Source: Phycisphaerales bacterium
Lineage (GTDB): Bacteria; Planctomycetota; Phycisphaerae; Phycisphaerales; UBA1924
Direction of reading: 5' to 3'
Assembly (NCBI GenBank): GCA_030680655.1
Contig: JAUXUZ010000470.1
Coordinates: 1 to 20,002, forward strand
Length of the DNA: 20,002 nt
Positions 1 to 6,894 of this stretch are shown one piece after another. Positions within the stretch are counted from its first letter, which is position 1; each line of letters begins with the position of its first letter. The notes under the pieces were generated by a model, which was not told the origin of the DNA, ran no database searches, and was given only the letters and a program-made list of their open reading frames with translations. The translations under genes and the position numbers were made by a program.

Positions 1-1
1 C

Positions 2-418
2 GGTGGCAAGCCGGTTCTGGTCAAAGAGATCGCGCAGGGGACCGACATCCCCAGCGCCTACCTGGCGAAAATCGTCAACTCGCTCGCGCGCAAGGGGATC
101 CTCGCGACACAGCGCGGCATCGGCGGCGGCGTGACGCTCAACCGCGCTGCGATGCAGATCACCCTCTACGACCTCGCCGCGGCGCTCGACGACCCGTCGA
201 TCCGTACCACGTGCATGCTCGGCACCGCCGAGTGCTCCGACGAGCGGTCGTGCCCCGCCCACCGATTCTGGAGCGACTGCCGCACCCGCTACATCGAGTA
301 CCTCAAGAAAATGAGCGTGGCCGACATCGCCGCGTTCGACCTGCGCCGGCGGTCCGCGAGCGCCAAGCAGGACCGCGGCCCAGACGGCGGCCGCACCATC
401 AACCTGCTCAAACGCTGA
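2..418 (+). CDS. Rrf2 family transcriptional regulator (5' end missing)
   Basis: The reading frame is open from the window edge, so the N-terminus (start codon and first helix) lies outside. What remains is the second half of an Rrf2 winged helix: the recognition region reading IPSAYLAKIVNSLARKGIL, then the wing RGIGGGVTL, then LYDLAAALDDP. It is followed by a three-cysteine motif, CMLGTAECSDERSC (C-x6-C-x5-C). In IscR, NsrR and RsrR the equivalent cysteines hold an Fe-S cluster, so an iron-sulfur, NO or redox sensing role is likely but not shown. The C-terminal tail (about 30 residues) is basic and probably disordered. The target genes cannot be seen; they may lie to the left. It converges on the minus-strand gene that ends at 458. 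Confidence 0.88.
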   Translation, partial: GGKPVLVKEIAQGTDIPSAYLAKIVNSLARKGILATQRGIGGGVTLNRAAMQITLYDLAAALDDPSIRTTCMLGTAECSDERSCPAHRFWSDCRTRYIEYLKKMSVADIAAFDLRRRSASAKQDRGPDGGRTINLLKR

Positions 419-440
419 GCGCCAACGGCCGCACCGCTGC

Positions 441-454
441 CGGGCGGCCGCCCG
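441..454. terminator. GC palindrome between convergent genes, possible terminator
   Basis: CGGGCGGCCGCCCG is a perfect 14-bp inverted repeat in the 39-bp gap between the Rrf2 gene and the convergent gene ending at 458. It has no following T-run on either strand, so it may only pause transcription or may be chance in GC-rich DNA. Confidence 0.25.
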
Positions 455-457
455 CTC

Positions 458-1774
458 TCAAGGGCAACCCGCAAAGAACGAGTCGATAAACACGACGAAG
501 TCGTTGTTATCGAACACCCCGTCACCGGGAGCGATGCCGCCCTGTCGGCCAACGTCGGCCAGCGGCGCATCCGCAAAAAAGAGCTCGATAAACACGATGA
601 AGTCGTAGTTATCGAGCAGGCCGTCGCCGCCGAGCACGCCCCCCTGCCGCCCCATGTCCGCCGGGCTGCAGCCCACATCGTGCACCAGCGCCATGGCCCG
701 CGCCGCCGCGAGACCCGCACCCACGAAACTCACCCGCTCGCCCGGAGTCGTGAAGAGTCCGTCGCCGTCGGTGTCGGCAAGCCGGTAGACCTTGATCCCG
801 CTGTTGTCGCTGATCAGCACCGAACCGTCCCCCAGCGCGATCGAGTCGACCGATGTGAAGCCGGCCTCGGCCGTCGAGTACACGATCACCGCCTCACCGG
901 CGTCCATCGCGTCGCCGTCGTTGTTGATGTCCCGTACGCGCAGGAGCTGGTCCACGCCGCCGGTTGCGATCTGCCAGTAATAGAACGACCGCGCCCGAAT
1001 GGGATCGACGCACACGTCAAAGCCGGCGCTGGGAACGATCCCCGACGCGTTCCCAGCGCCGAAGAAGAGCGTCATCTCCGCCGCAACGTCGATCGTCGCG
1101 CTCCCGTCGCCGTCGCGCAACCGGTAGAGACCGTGGAGGTTTGCCGAAGAGTTGTGCAGGTAGAGCGCCCCCGCGTGGTCAAAGCAGGCCTCCTGCGGGC
1201 TGAACGCCCCGTTGGCCCCGAACCCGTTCACGCTCACCCACCGCTTCACCTCCGCGGCGTCCTGCACGTCATCGTCGCCGTTGCCGTCAGCAACCAGGAA
1301 CACATCGTCCGCCCCGAACCCGTTGCCCGCGTTGACAAGCGCGATCTGCCCGTCGAGCCCGAACGCGACGCCCGTCGGGAACGCGAACGAGAACCCACCC
1401 GCGTTGGTCGCGTCGCAGTACACACCCGCCTCACCAGCCTGCTGCGCATCGCCGTTGCCGTTGCCGTCCCGCGCCCAGATCCACTTCCGCCCCACCGTCG
1501 TGTCCTGGTCGCCGATCAGTGCGAGCCCGTTCCAATACCCCAGCGCGTTCGGGTTGGCCGGTGCCGCCAGACCCGATCCGTTCGCGCCGTCACAGAACGG
1601 GCGCAGCTCCACGAGGCTGGTGTGATCGATCACCCCACTCCGGTCCGCGTCGGTTGCGATCCAGATCCGGTTGCTGGTGCGGTCGGCGATCAGGATGCTC
1701 ACCTGTGCGCTCGCCGCGCCCGTCAGGAACATCAACGCCACGCCGGCCGCCGCTCGATTCGCTCCGATTTGCAT
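458..1774 (-). CDS. Secreted propeller-like protein with six Asp-rich loops and C-terminal GC-type dockerin
   Basis: A 438-residue exported protein. The ATG at 1774 is chosen because AGGAG lies five bases upstream and residues 1-23 form a signal peptide ending ASA. Residues 25-365 contain six Asp/Gly-rich loops at about 42, 103, 163, 221, 282 and 334 (such as DGNGNGDAQQAGE and DTDGDGLFTTPGE), spaced 53-61 residues apart. Each resembles an EF-hand-type calcium loop and most end in GE or AE. One loop per about 60 residues fits a six-bladed beta-propeller. Residues 369-438 are a GC-type dockerin: two DxGxQGG...DGxxDNxDFxxFIxxFF repeats bounded by C369 and C437, which probably form a disulfide. 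The function is unknown; a calcium-stabilised cell-surface or extracellular protein is the best guess. A TAGACT hexamer at 1809-1804 may be its -10 element. Confidence 0.85.
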   Translation of the reverse strand: MQIGANRAAAGVALMFLTGAASAQVSILIADRTSNRIWIATDADRSGVIDHTSLVELRPFCDGANGSGLAAPANPNALGYWNGLALIGDQDTTVGRKWIWARDGNGNGDAQQAGEAGVYCDATNAGGFSFAFPTGVAFGLDGQIALVNAGNGFGADDVFLVADGNGDDDVQDAAEVKRWVSVNGFGANGAFSPQEACFDHAGALYLHNSSANLHGLYRLRDGDGSATIDVAAEMTLFFGAGNASGIVPSAGFDVCVDPIRARSFYYWQIATGGVDQLLRVRDINNDGDAMDAGEAVIVYSTAEAGFTSVDSIALGDGSVLISDNSGIKVYRLADTDGDGLFTTPGERVSFVGAGLAAARAMALVHDVGCSPADMGRQGGVLGGDGLLDNYDFIVFIELFFADAPLADVGRQGGIAPGDGVFDNNDFVVFIDSFFAGCP

Positions 1775-1905
1775 GCTCGCTCCTATGCTGCAGGTACCGG
1801 AGCAGTCTACCACAAAATGGTGCACCGTGCCCCCGGAATCCACGCAAGCCCGGCTTTGCGAACACCAGCCAGACGCATCACGAGAAACCGAGCCGCAGCC
1901 TCGAA

Positions 1906-2424
1906 TCACTTGGGTTCCAGCAAGACCCCCTGTGCCTGGAGTTCAACCGCCTTCCCGTCCGCCTCCGACATCATCCACCTCACCTTGACGTACACGCGGC
2001 CCACGCCCGGCGCCGGGACCCGCACGGCGTAGCAGCGGCTGATCGAGTCGAACACGCGCGCATTCGCTTCCCCCGCTGTTAGATCGACCCAGTGCGACCG
2101 CGGATCCGCGAACGAATCGGAGGGAGCCGTTTCAACCCCAACCGCTCCGGGCCACTTGATGTCCTGCCCGTAGGTATCGACAACCTGAATATGAACGACC
2201 GCCCGCCGCGCATCGCCGACGCCCTCGAGCCGACTGAGCGGGTGGACGGAGATCTGCGCCGGTGAAAAACCCGCAACGACGGCCGACGGGCCCGGCAGCG
2301 CAACACCCTGCGGCACCCCACCCTCGCGGACGTCGACACGCCCAAACGGCTGCCCGCACCCGCCGATGGCCGACATCGCCACGCTGACAGCCACCGGCAG
2401 CACGATCTTCCCGGCGATGCGCAT
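1906..2424 (-). CDS. Conserved lipoprotein of unknown function
   Basis: The protein has 172 residues. The ATG at 2424 gives the N-terminus MRIAGKIVLP..., a short basic and hydrophobic signal ending in the lipobox IGGC (C23), so it should be cleaved and lipidated by signal peptidase II. The mature part has an alternating beta pattern (VVHIQVVDTYGQDIKWPGAV; AGVGRVYVKVRW-like strands) suggestive of a small beta-sandwich. I do not recognise a named family. It is divergent from the gene at 2468, with only 43 bp between start codons. No Shine-Dalgarno precedes the ATG, but a TATGGT hexamer ends six bases upstream, so the message may be leaderless. It lies 131 bp upstream of the dockerin gene on the same strand, which has its own Shine-Dalgarno. 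Confidence 0.75.
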   Translation of the reverse strand: MRIAGKIVLPVAVSVAMSAIGGCGQPFGRVDVREGGVPQGVALPGPSAVVAGFSPAQISVHPLSRLEGVGDARRAVVHIQVVDTYGQDIKWPGAVGVETAPSDSFADPRSHWVDLTAGEANARVFDSISRCYAVRVPAPGVGRVYVKVRWMMSEADGKAVELQAQGVLLEPK

Positions 2425-2453
2425 GGCCCAACCATATCGCCGCCCGCGGCGTG

Positions 2454-2459
2454 TAGAAT
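2454..2459 (+). promoter_or_regulatory. -10 element TAGAAT, likely leaderless promoter of the gene at 2468
   Basis: TAGAAT matches the sigma-70 -10 consensus at five of six positions and ends eight bases before the ATG. Transcription would start at or next to the start codon. No Shine-Dalgarno is present and no convincing -35 is visible. Confidence 0.45.
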
Positions 2460-2467
2460 CGGCCGTC

Positions 2468-2758
2468 ATGACCAGCAACCACACGCACGCCCCCGCGCCT
2501 GCTCAACCACCGTCTCAAGCAACACCCCTCCGCGCCGGCACGCGCGTGCGCGTGACGCAGCAGGTCCCCCGCCGCCAGGGCCACCTCAAGACCACGATCG
2601 AGGGTTCGGTCGTGCGCTACGAACAGAGCAAGACCGGCTCGTGGTACGCGCACGGCAAGGACGACAAGCTCTGGCTCGACCGCCTGGTGCTCCGCCGTGA
2701 CGACGGCGAGATCGTCCACCTCAACCTCGATCAGTACTCGCTGATTGAGGCGGTCTAA
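2468..2758 (+). CDS. Small conserved planctomycete protein, SH3/KOW-like beta barrel
   Basis: A 96-residue soluble protein. The first 25 residues are rich in His, Ala, Pro and Gln and look disordered. The rest is compact: TRVRVTQQVPRRQGHLKTTIEGSVVRYEQSKTGSWYAHGKDDKLWLDRLVLRRDDGE in outline, that is, short strands separated by Gly and basic turns. This resembles small nucleic-acid-binding or adaptor barrels. I recall similar hypothetical proteins across Planctomycetes, but no function is established. Start: the ATG at 2468 sits eight bases after TAGAAT with no ribosome-binding site; upstream in-frame starts would run through the divergent promoter and into the lipoprotein gene. A strong hairpin follows the stop codon. 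Confidence 0.8.
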   Translation: MTSNHTHAPAPAQPPSQATPLRAGTRVRVTQQVPRRQGHLKTTIEGSVVRYEQSKTGSWYAHGKDDKLWLDRLVLRRDDGEIVHLNLDQYSLIEAV

Positions 2759-2792
2759 GAGGCACGCGGCACTCGGGGTTTCTCAAAGACAA

Positions 2793-2813
2793 AGGCCCCC
2801 TTCATGGGGGCCT
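2793..2813. terminator. Bidirectional terminator hairpin
   Basis: AGGCCCCC-TTCAT-GGGGGCCT is a perfect 8-bp stem with a 5-nt loop between the convergent genes ending at 2758 and 2862. On the minus strand it is followed by TTTGTCTTTG, a fair U-tract that would end gmd transcripts. On the plus strand the tail is CTGCTTGG, which is weaker. Confidence 0.75.
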
Positions 2814-2835
2814 CTGCTTGGTTGCCTTTCACGAA

Positions 2836-2854
2836 TGCCTAGTGCCTAGTGCCT
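2836..2854. repeat. Short tandem repeat of TGCCTAG
   Basis: TGCCTAG occurs twice in a row, followed by a partial third copy (TGCCT), immediately downstream of the gmd stop codon. Only 2.7 units are present. Its role is unknown. Confidence 0.6.
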
Positions 2855-2861
2855 CTGGCTC

Positions 2862-3941
2862 TCACTGGTCATGCCCGGCGAACGCGGGCATCTCGTGCCC
2901 GGCATCCCGCAGCGTCTTCTCGCGCTTGGCCATCTCCAGGTCGTGGTCGACCATCATCGCCGCGAGTTCTTCGACCGTCGTCGTCGGTTCCCAGCCGAGC
3001 TTCTTCTTGGCCTTGGCCGGGTCGCCCAGCAGCAGTTCAACCTCCGCCGGGCGCAGGTAGCGCGGGTCAAAGTCAACGTGCTTCTTGAAGTCCAGCCCCG
3101 CGTGCGCAAACGCCATCTCGGCGAACTCGCGCACGGTGATCGTGCGGTTGGTCGCGATCACGTAGTCGTCGGCCTCGTCCTGCTGGAGCATGAGCCACAT
3201 CATCTTGACGTAGTCGCCCGCGAAGCCCCAGTCGCGCTTGCTGTCCAGGTTGCCCAGGAAGACTTTCTGCTGCAGGCCCATCTTGATGCGCCCCACCGCG
3301 CGCGTGATCTTGCGGGTCACAAACGTCTCGCCGCGCCGGGGCGACTCGTGGTTGAACAAGATGCCGCACGAGGCGTGCATGCCGTAGCTCTCGCGGTAGT
3401 TCACCGTCGCCCAGTGCGCCATCACCTTGGCGCACGCGTAAGGGCTGCGCGGGTAGAACGGGGTGGTCTCAACCTGGGGCGTCTCGACCACCTTGCCGTA
3501 CTGCTCGCTGGAGCTGGCCTGGTAGTACCGCACCCTGTTCCCCGACTCGGTCTGGTACTCGCGCACCGCCTCGAGCAGCTTCAGCGCGCCCATGCCGACC
3601 GTCTCAGCGGTGTACACCGGCATGTCGAACGACACGCGCACGTGACTCTGGGCGCCGAGGTTGTACACCTCGTGCGGGTGCGTCGTGCGCATCAGCTTGC
3701 TCAGCGAGTTGCCGTCGCATAGGTCTCCGTAGTGGAGCTTCAGCTTGCCCCCTTTCACGTGTGGGTCAAGGTAGATGTGGTCGATCCGCCCGGTGTTGAA
3801 CGACGATGAACGCCGGATCACACCGTGCACCTCGTACCCCTTGGCGATCAGGAACTCGGCAAGGTACGAACCGTCCTGCCCGGTGATGCCGGTGATCAGG
3901 GCGCGTCGCTGGTTGGTCGGGGGAAGGGCGGTCATGGCCAT
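2862..3941 (-). CDS. gmd: GDP-mannose 4,6-dehydratase
   Basis: The 359-residue extended short-chain dehydrogenase converts GDP-D-mannose to GDP-4-keto-6-deoxy-D-mannose in the cytoplasm, the first step to GDP-fucose, GDP-rhamnose or perosamine for surface glycans. Visible motifs are the NADP-binding GITGQDG near residue 18, the family segment RRSSSFNTGRIDHIY at 43-57, SSSEQYG at 143-149 (catalytic Ser/Thr and Glu region) and the YxxxK dyad YACAK at 168-172. FNHESPRRGETFVTRKI is also diagnostic. The length is normal for the family. The start is ATG 3941, with AGGAG four bases upstream; ATG 3935, with a ten-base spacing, is an alternative. The usual partner fcl (GDP-fucose synthase) is not adjacent, so the end product is unclear. 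Confidence 0.96.
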   Translation of the reverse strand: MAMTALPPTNQRRALITGITGQDGSYLAEFLIAKGYEVHGVIRRSSSFNTGRIDHIYLDPHVKGGKLKLHYGDLCDGNSLSKLMRTTHPHEVYNLGAQSHVRVSFDMPVYTAETVGMGALKLLEAVREYQTESGNRVRYYQASSSEQYGKVVETPQVETTPFYPRSPYACAKVMAHWATVNYRESYGMHASCGILFNHESPRRGETFVTRKITRAVGRIKMGLQQKVFLGNLDSKRDWGFAGDYVKMMWLMLQQDEADDYVIATNRTITVREFAEMAFAHAGLDFKKHVDFDPRYLRPAEVELLLGDPAKAKKKLGWEPTTTVEELAAMMVDHDLEMAKREKTLRDAGHEMPAFAGHDQ

Positions 3942-4138
3942 GCAGCTCCTGTTATCGGACGGCGCGGGACCGGCAAGACCGGGTCGCCCCGCTGGGTCGC
4001 TCGTCGAGGGAGACAAGTATCGGCGCGCCAACCACGAATGTTCGGTGCCCGGACCCGCTTTTTCGCCTCAACCGACTGCCCGGGGCGGGCGAGGGGAAAG
4101 CCGGCTCGCCTGCGCACCCAGCCGGCCCCGCGTCCGGC

Positions 4139-6733
4139 TCAATTGCACGGGGCGAAGAACGCGTTGATGTACGCGACAAAGTCGTTGTTGTCGTAGACGC
4201 CGTCGCTCCCCGCCACACCCCCCTGTACACCCACATCCGCCAGAGGGTTCTGGCCAAAGAAGTAGTTGATGAAGACGATGAAGTCGTTGTTGTCGAGCAG
4301 GCCGTCGGGCCCGTTCACGCCACCCTGCCGGCCAAGGTCGGCCGAGTTGCACGGCGCCGGCAGACGGAAGAGGTTGGCCGCGGGGATGACCGCCTTGGCG
4401 ATGCCCGGGCCCTGCCACCTTGCGATCAGACCGCTCGGCGTTGATCCGTTGAAGTACTCAACCTTGAGCGTGTGCAGGCCCGCCAATAGAGAAATCTGCC
4501 CCCCCACCTCCAGCATCGTGTGGGCACCGTCGTTGTTGACCACCACCTGCGAATCGCCGAGCGTCAACCGGCTGCCGTCGTCACTCTCCAGGAAGAACGT
4601 GTACAGCCCGGACGTCGGCGCACTCACCAACCCGGTGAACACCGCGCCGACATCCCCCGGCCGCGCCGATGCGCCGAAGTTCCCCGTGCTTGAGACGAAG
4701 TTGATGTTGGGCGTTGTGGCGGTCGCGATCGGGACCATCCCCGAGAACACCGGGAGCGCCGTCAGCGCCGGTGGCAACTCATAGAACCGCAACTGCAGAT
4801 TGGTCAGGCGGGTCGCGGGGATGACCTGCTTCGCAACCCCCGGCCCCTGCCAGCGCGCCGTGACCTCGCACGCGCCCGTCAGTTCAAAGTGCTCGATGCG
4901 CAGCGCATGGCTCCCCGCGCTCAACGAAGCGATCACACCGCTGCGTTCGATCGCCGTGTGAACAAAGTCGTTGTTCACCACCAGAACTCCGTCAATGTAG
5001 AACAGGCTCCCCTCGTCACTCGTGGTGAAAAACGTCCACGACCCGGCCGTGGGCACTGTGAGCGTCGCCGTCGTCACCGACGCGAAGTAGTCCGACCTCC
5101 CGCTCTGCTCAAACTCGCCAGTGGTACTCGGGAAACTGCCGTTGTGGTTCGTGTAGGTGTTGGTGCGGAAGTTGAACAGCGGGCCAAAGTCGGGGACCGC
5201 GGCCCGGCCGCTCAGGCGGTAGTAGCTGCCGTCGAGTTGTGTCCTCGTCGGCCCGGCGTAATCTGGCACCTTGGGCGCGGGGATCGTCACCACCACCGAC
5301 GCTATCGACACCGCCGCCGTTGTGTCCGCGATCGTGTACGACCACGTGTCGGCCCCCACCGAGGCCGCGCCCGCGCTGTAGCGGACGAGGTCACGCCCGC
5401 CCGGGCCCGCGCCGATCAACCGCGTCAGCGTCCCCTTCGCCGTGCTCGCAGGGAACGTCTGGATCGTGATCGTCTGGCAGTTGCCGTCAAAGTCGTTCGC
5501 CAGCAGGTCCAAGTCAATGTACCCACCCGGCGCACACGTCGCCGCGTCGGGCACCGCGTGCGGCGGAACAGCAGGGCCGAAACCGCCGTTCCCAGCAAGG
5601 CACGCCGCCGCCAGCGCGTACGGCCGGATCTCACCGATCGCCCTCGTCCCGAAAGCGCCAACGTTGTGCGCGCACCCGTTGTTGATCGAGCACATGATCC
5701 CGCAGTCGGCGTCCGCGTCGCAGTGCGTCGCGCTGAAGTTGTGCCCAACCTCGTGGGCGGTGAGCGCCACGCGGTTTGCGAAGTTTGCGCTGAACCGCGA
5801 CTGGCTCACGCCGTACCCGAAGCCGATGTTGCAGACGACACTGCCGTAGGCGAGCCCGATGTTTGTCCCGGTGGGCTGGCCTGTCATCAGGTGCGCAACG
5901 TCGCGCACAGCAGTCGTCTGGTTCGCGTTCCACTCCGCGGCCATCTGAGAAAGCAGCACCGATGTGCTCGCGCTGGTGTACAGCCCGGCGCTGGTGCGCA
6001 CGACGTACCTCGTCACAACGAACGAGATCCCCACATCCCGCGCGTAGATCAGGTTCATCGCGTTGACGATGCTGTCGATGTCCGCGTTGGTCGCGGCAAC
6101 GTTCGACCCGTTCTGCCCGTAGAACAGCACATCCGCATCAAAGGCGATCTCCACCGTGCGCCCACAACTCACCGGTGCACCCTTGGCCAGAGCGCCGCTC
6201 TGGACCGTCCCCGTTTCGACCACCCCGCCGCACGTGTGCGACCCCGGCAGAACCGAGATGCCCGAATAGACCGCGTGCAGGTCCGCTCGTTCACCGCCGG
6301 CGGGCAGCGCATCGCGCACCGGCTGCACCCACCACACCGCACCGCCGTCACCCGGATCGATCTCACCGCGCCACGAGCCTCCGACCACCGAGAACCGCGC
6401 CGCCAGACCGGGCCGCCCGATCGCCGAGCCCGCAAAGTTCATCTCGACCGGCGCATCCACCGCTTGCGGGCCGGCACCGTCATCAACCATCACCGAAAAC
6501 CCCGGCGCACGCAGCGAGACCGGCTCGAGCACAAGGTCAACAACAGCGCCACCAAGCACAACTTGAACCGCAAACACCCCCGGCGCTGCGGGCACCGCCA
6601 GCGACTGCACCGTCACCTCCGAGACGCCCAGTTGCACCGGCAGAGCAGGGGGCGGTTGATCGTCCGCCCTCACCTGAGGAACACACAACACCAGCAGCCC
6701 CACCGCAATCAGGTTTCGCCAGGTGGTGAGCAT
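4139..6733 (-). CDS. Secreted reprolysin-like zinc metalloprotease with Ig-like region, two PA14 domains and GC-type dockerin
   Basis: An 864-residue exported protein. ATG 6733 is preceded by GGAG with six-base spacing and starts a signal peptide ending VRA. A pro-region of about 190 residues contains SHTCGG (near 165), which could be a cysteine switch. The catalytic domain (about 190-380) carries HEVGHNFSATH at 327-337, the HExxHxxGxxH-class zinc site with Asn in place of the usual Gly one residue before Phe. A GIMCS Met-turn follows at about 345. An Ig/cadherin-like region (about 390-490) comes next, then two PA14 domains (about 493-641 and 646-790). Each has a SDDGS/SDEGS-type loop, VVVNND-like strand and ARWQGPGxAK end; PA14 domains often bind glycans. 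Residues 795-864 are a double GC-type dockerin repeat bounded by Cys. Likely an extracellular protease acting on glycoproteins. Confidence 0.92.
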   Translation of the reverse strand: MLTTWRNLIAVGLLVLCVPQVRADDQPPPALPVQLGVSEVTVQSLAVPAAPGVFAVQVVLGGAVVDLVLEPVSLRAPGFSVMVDDGAGPQAVDAPVEMNFAGSAIGRPGLAARFSVVGGSWRGEIDPGDGGAVWWVQPVRDALPAGGERADLHAVYSGISVLPGSHTCGGVVETGTVQSGALAKGAPVSCGRTVEIAFDADVLFYGQNGSNVAATNADIDSIVNAMNLIYARDVGISFVVTRYVVRTSAGLYTSASTSVLLSQMAAEWNANQTTAVRDVAHLMTGQPTGTNIGLAYGSVVCNIGFGYGVSQSRFSANFANRVALTAHEVGHNFSATHCDADADCGIMCSINNGCAHNVGAFGTRAIGEIRPYALAAACLAGNGGFGPAVPPHAVPDAATCAPGGYIDLDLLANDFDGNCQTITIQTFPASTAKGTLTRLIGAGPGGRDLVRYSAGAASVGADTWSYTIADTTAAVSIASVVVTIPAPKVPDYAGPTRTQLDGSYYRLSGRAAVPDFGPLFNFRTNTYTNHNGSFPSTTGEFEQSGRSDYFASVTTATLTVPTAGSWTFFTTSDEGSLFYIDGVLVVNNDFVHTAIERSGVIASLSAGSHALRIEHFELTGACEVTARWQGPGVAKQVIPATRLTNLQLRFYELPPALTALPVFSGMVPIATATTPNINFVSSTGNFGASARPGDVGAVFTGLVSAPTSGLYTFFLESDDGSRLTLGDSQVVVNNDGAHTMLEVGGQISLLAGLHTLKVEYFNGSTPSGLIARWQGPGIAKAVIPAANLFRLPAPCNSADLGRQGGVNGPDGLLDNNDFIVFINYFFGQNPLADVGVQGGVAGSDGVYDNNDFVAYINAFFAPCN

Positions 6734-6805
6734 GATCATCTCCAAGGCAGGCCCGCCCGGCCCGAGCGGCTCGCGACAAAGGAAGGGCGGTAAGGGCCGA
6801 CCCTC

Positions 6806-6833
6806 AGTCTACTGCCATTCCGCACGCCCGCAA
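6806..6833 (-). promoter_or_regulatory. Putative promoter of the metalloprotease gene
   Basis: Reading the minus strand, TTGCGG (6833-6828), a 16-base spacer and TAGACT (6811-6806) form a sigma-70-like promoter. This would give a leader of about 65 nt before ATG 6733. Confidence 0.4.
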
Positions 6834-6894
6834 CCCCCAACGGCCAGAATGCCACCCGCACGCCCCAAAGGCCGGGCTCCCGCGTCAATAACCT

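Noticed and set aside
680..2032. 450-codon open frame on the plus strand opposite the dockerin propeller gene
   Set aside because: It is Arg/Val/Pro-rich with no domain, and the opposite strand encodes a signal peptide, repeats and a dockerin. High GC makes long antisense frames common; the same holds for 4889-6793, 7003-8547 and 10238-11458.
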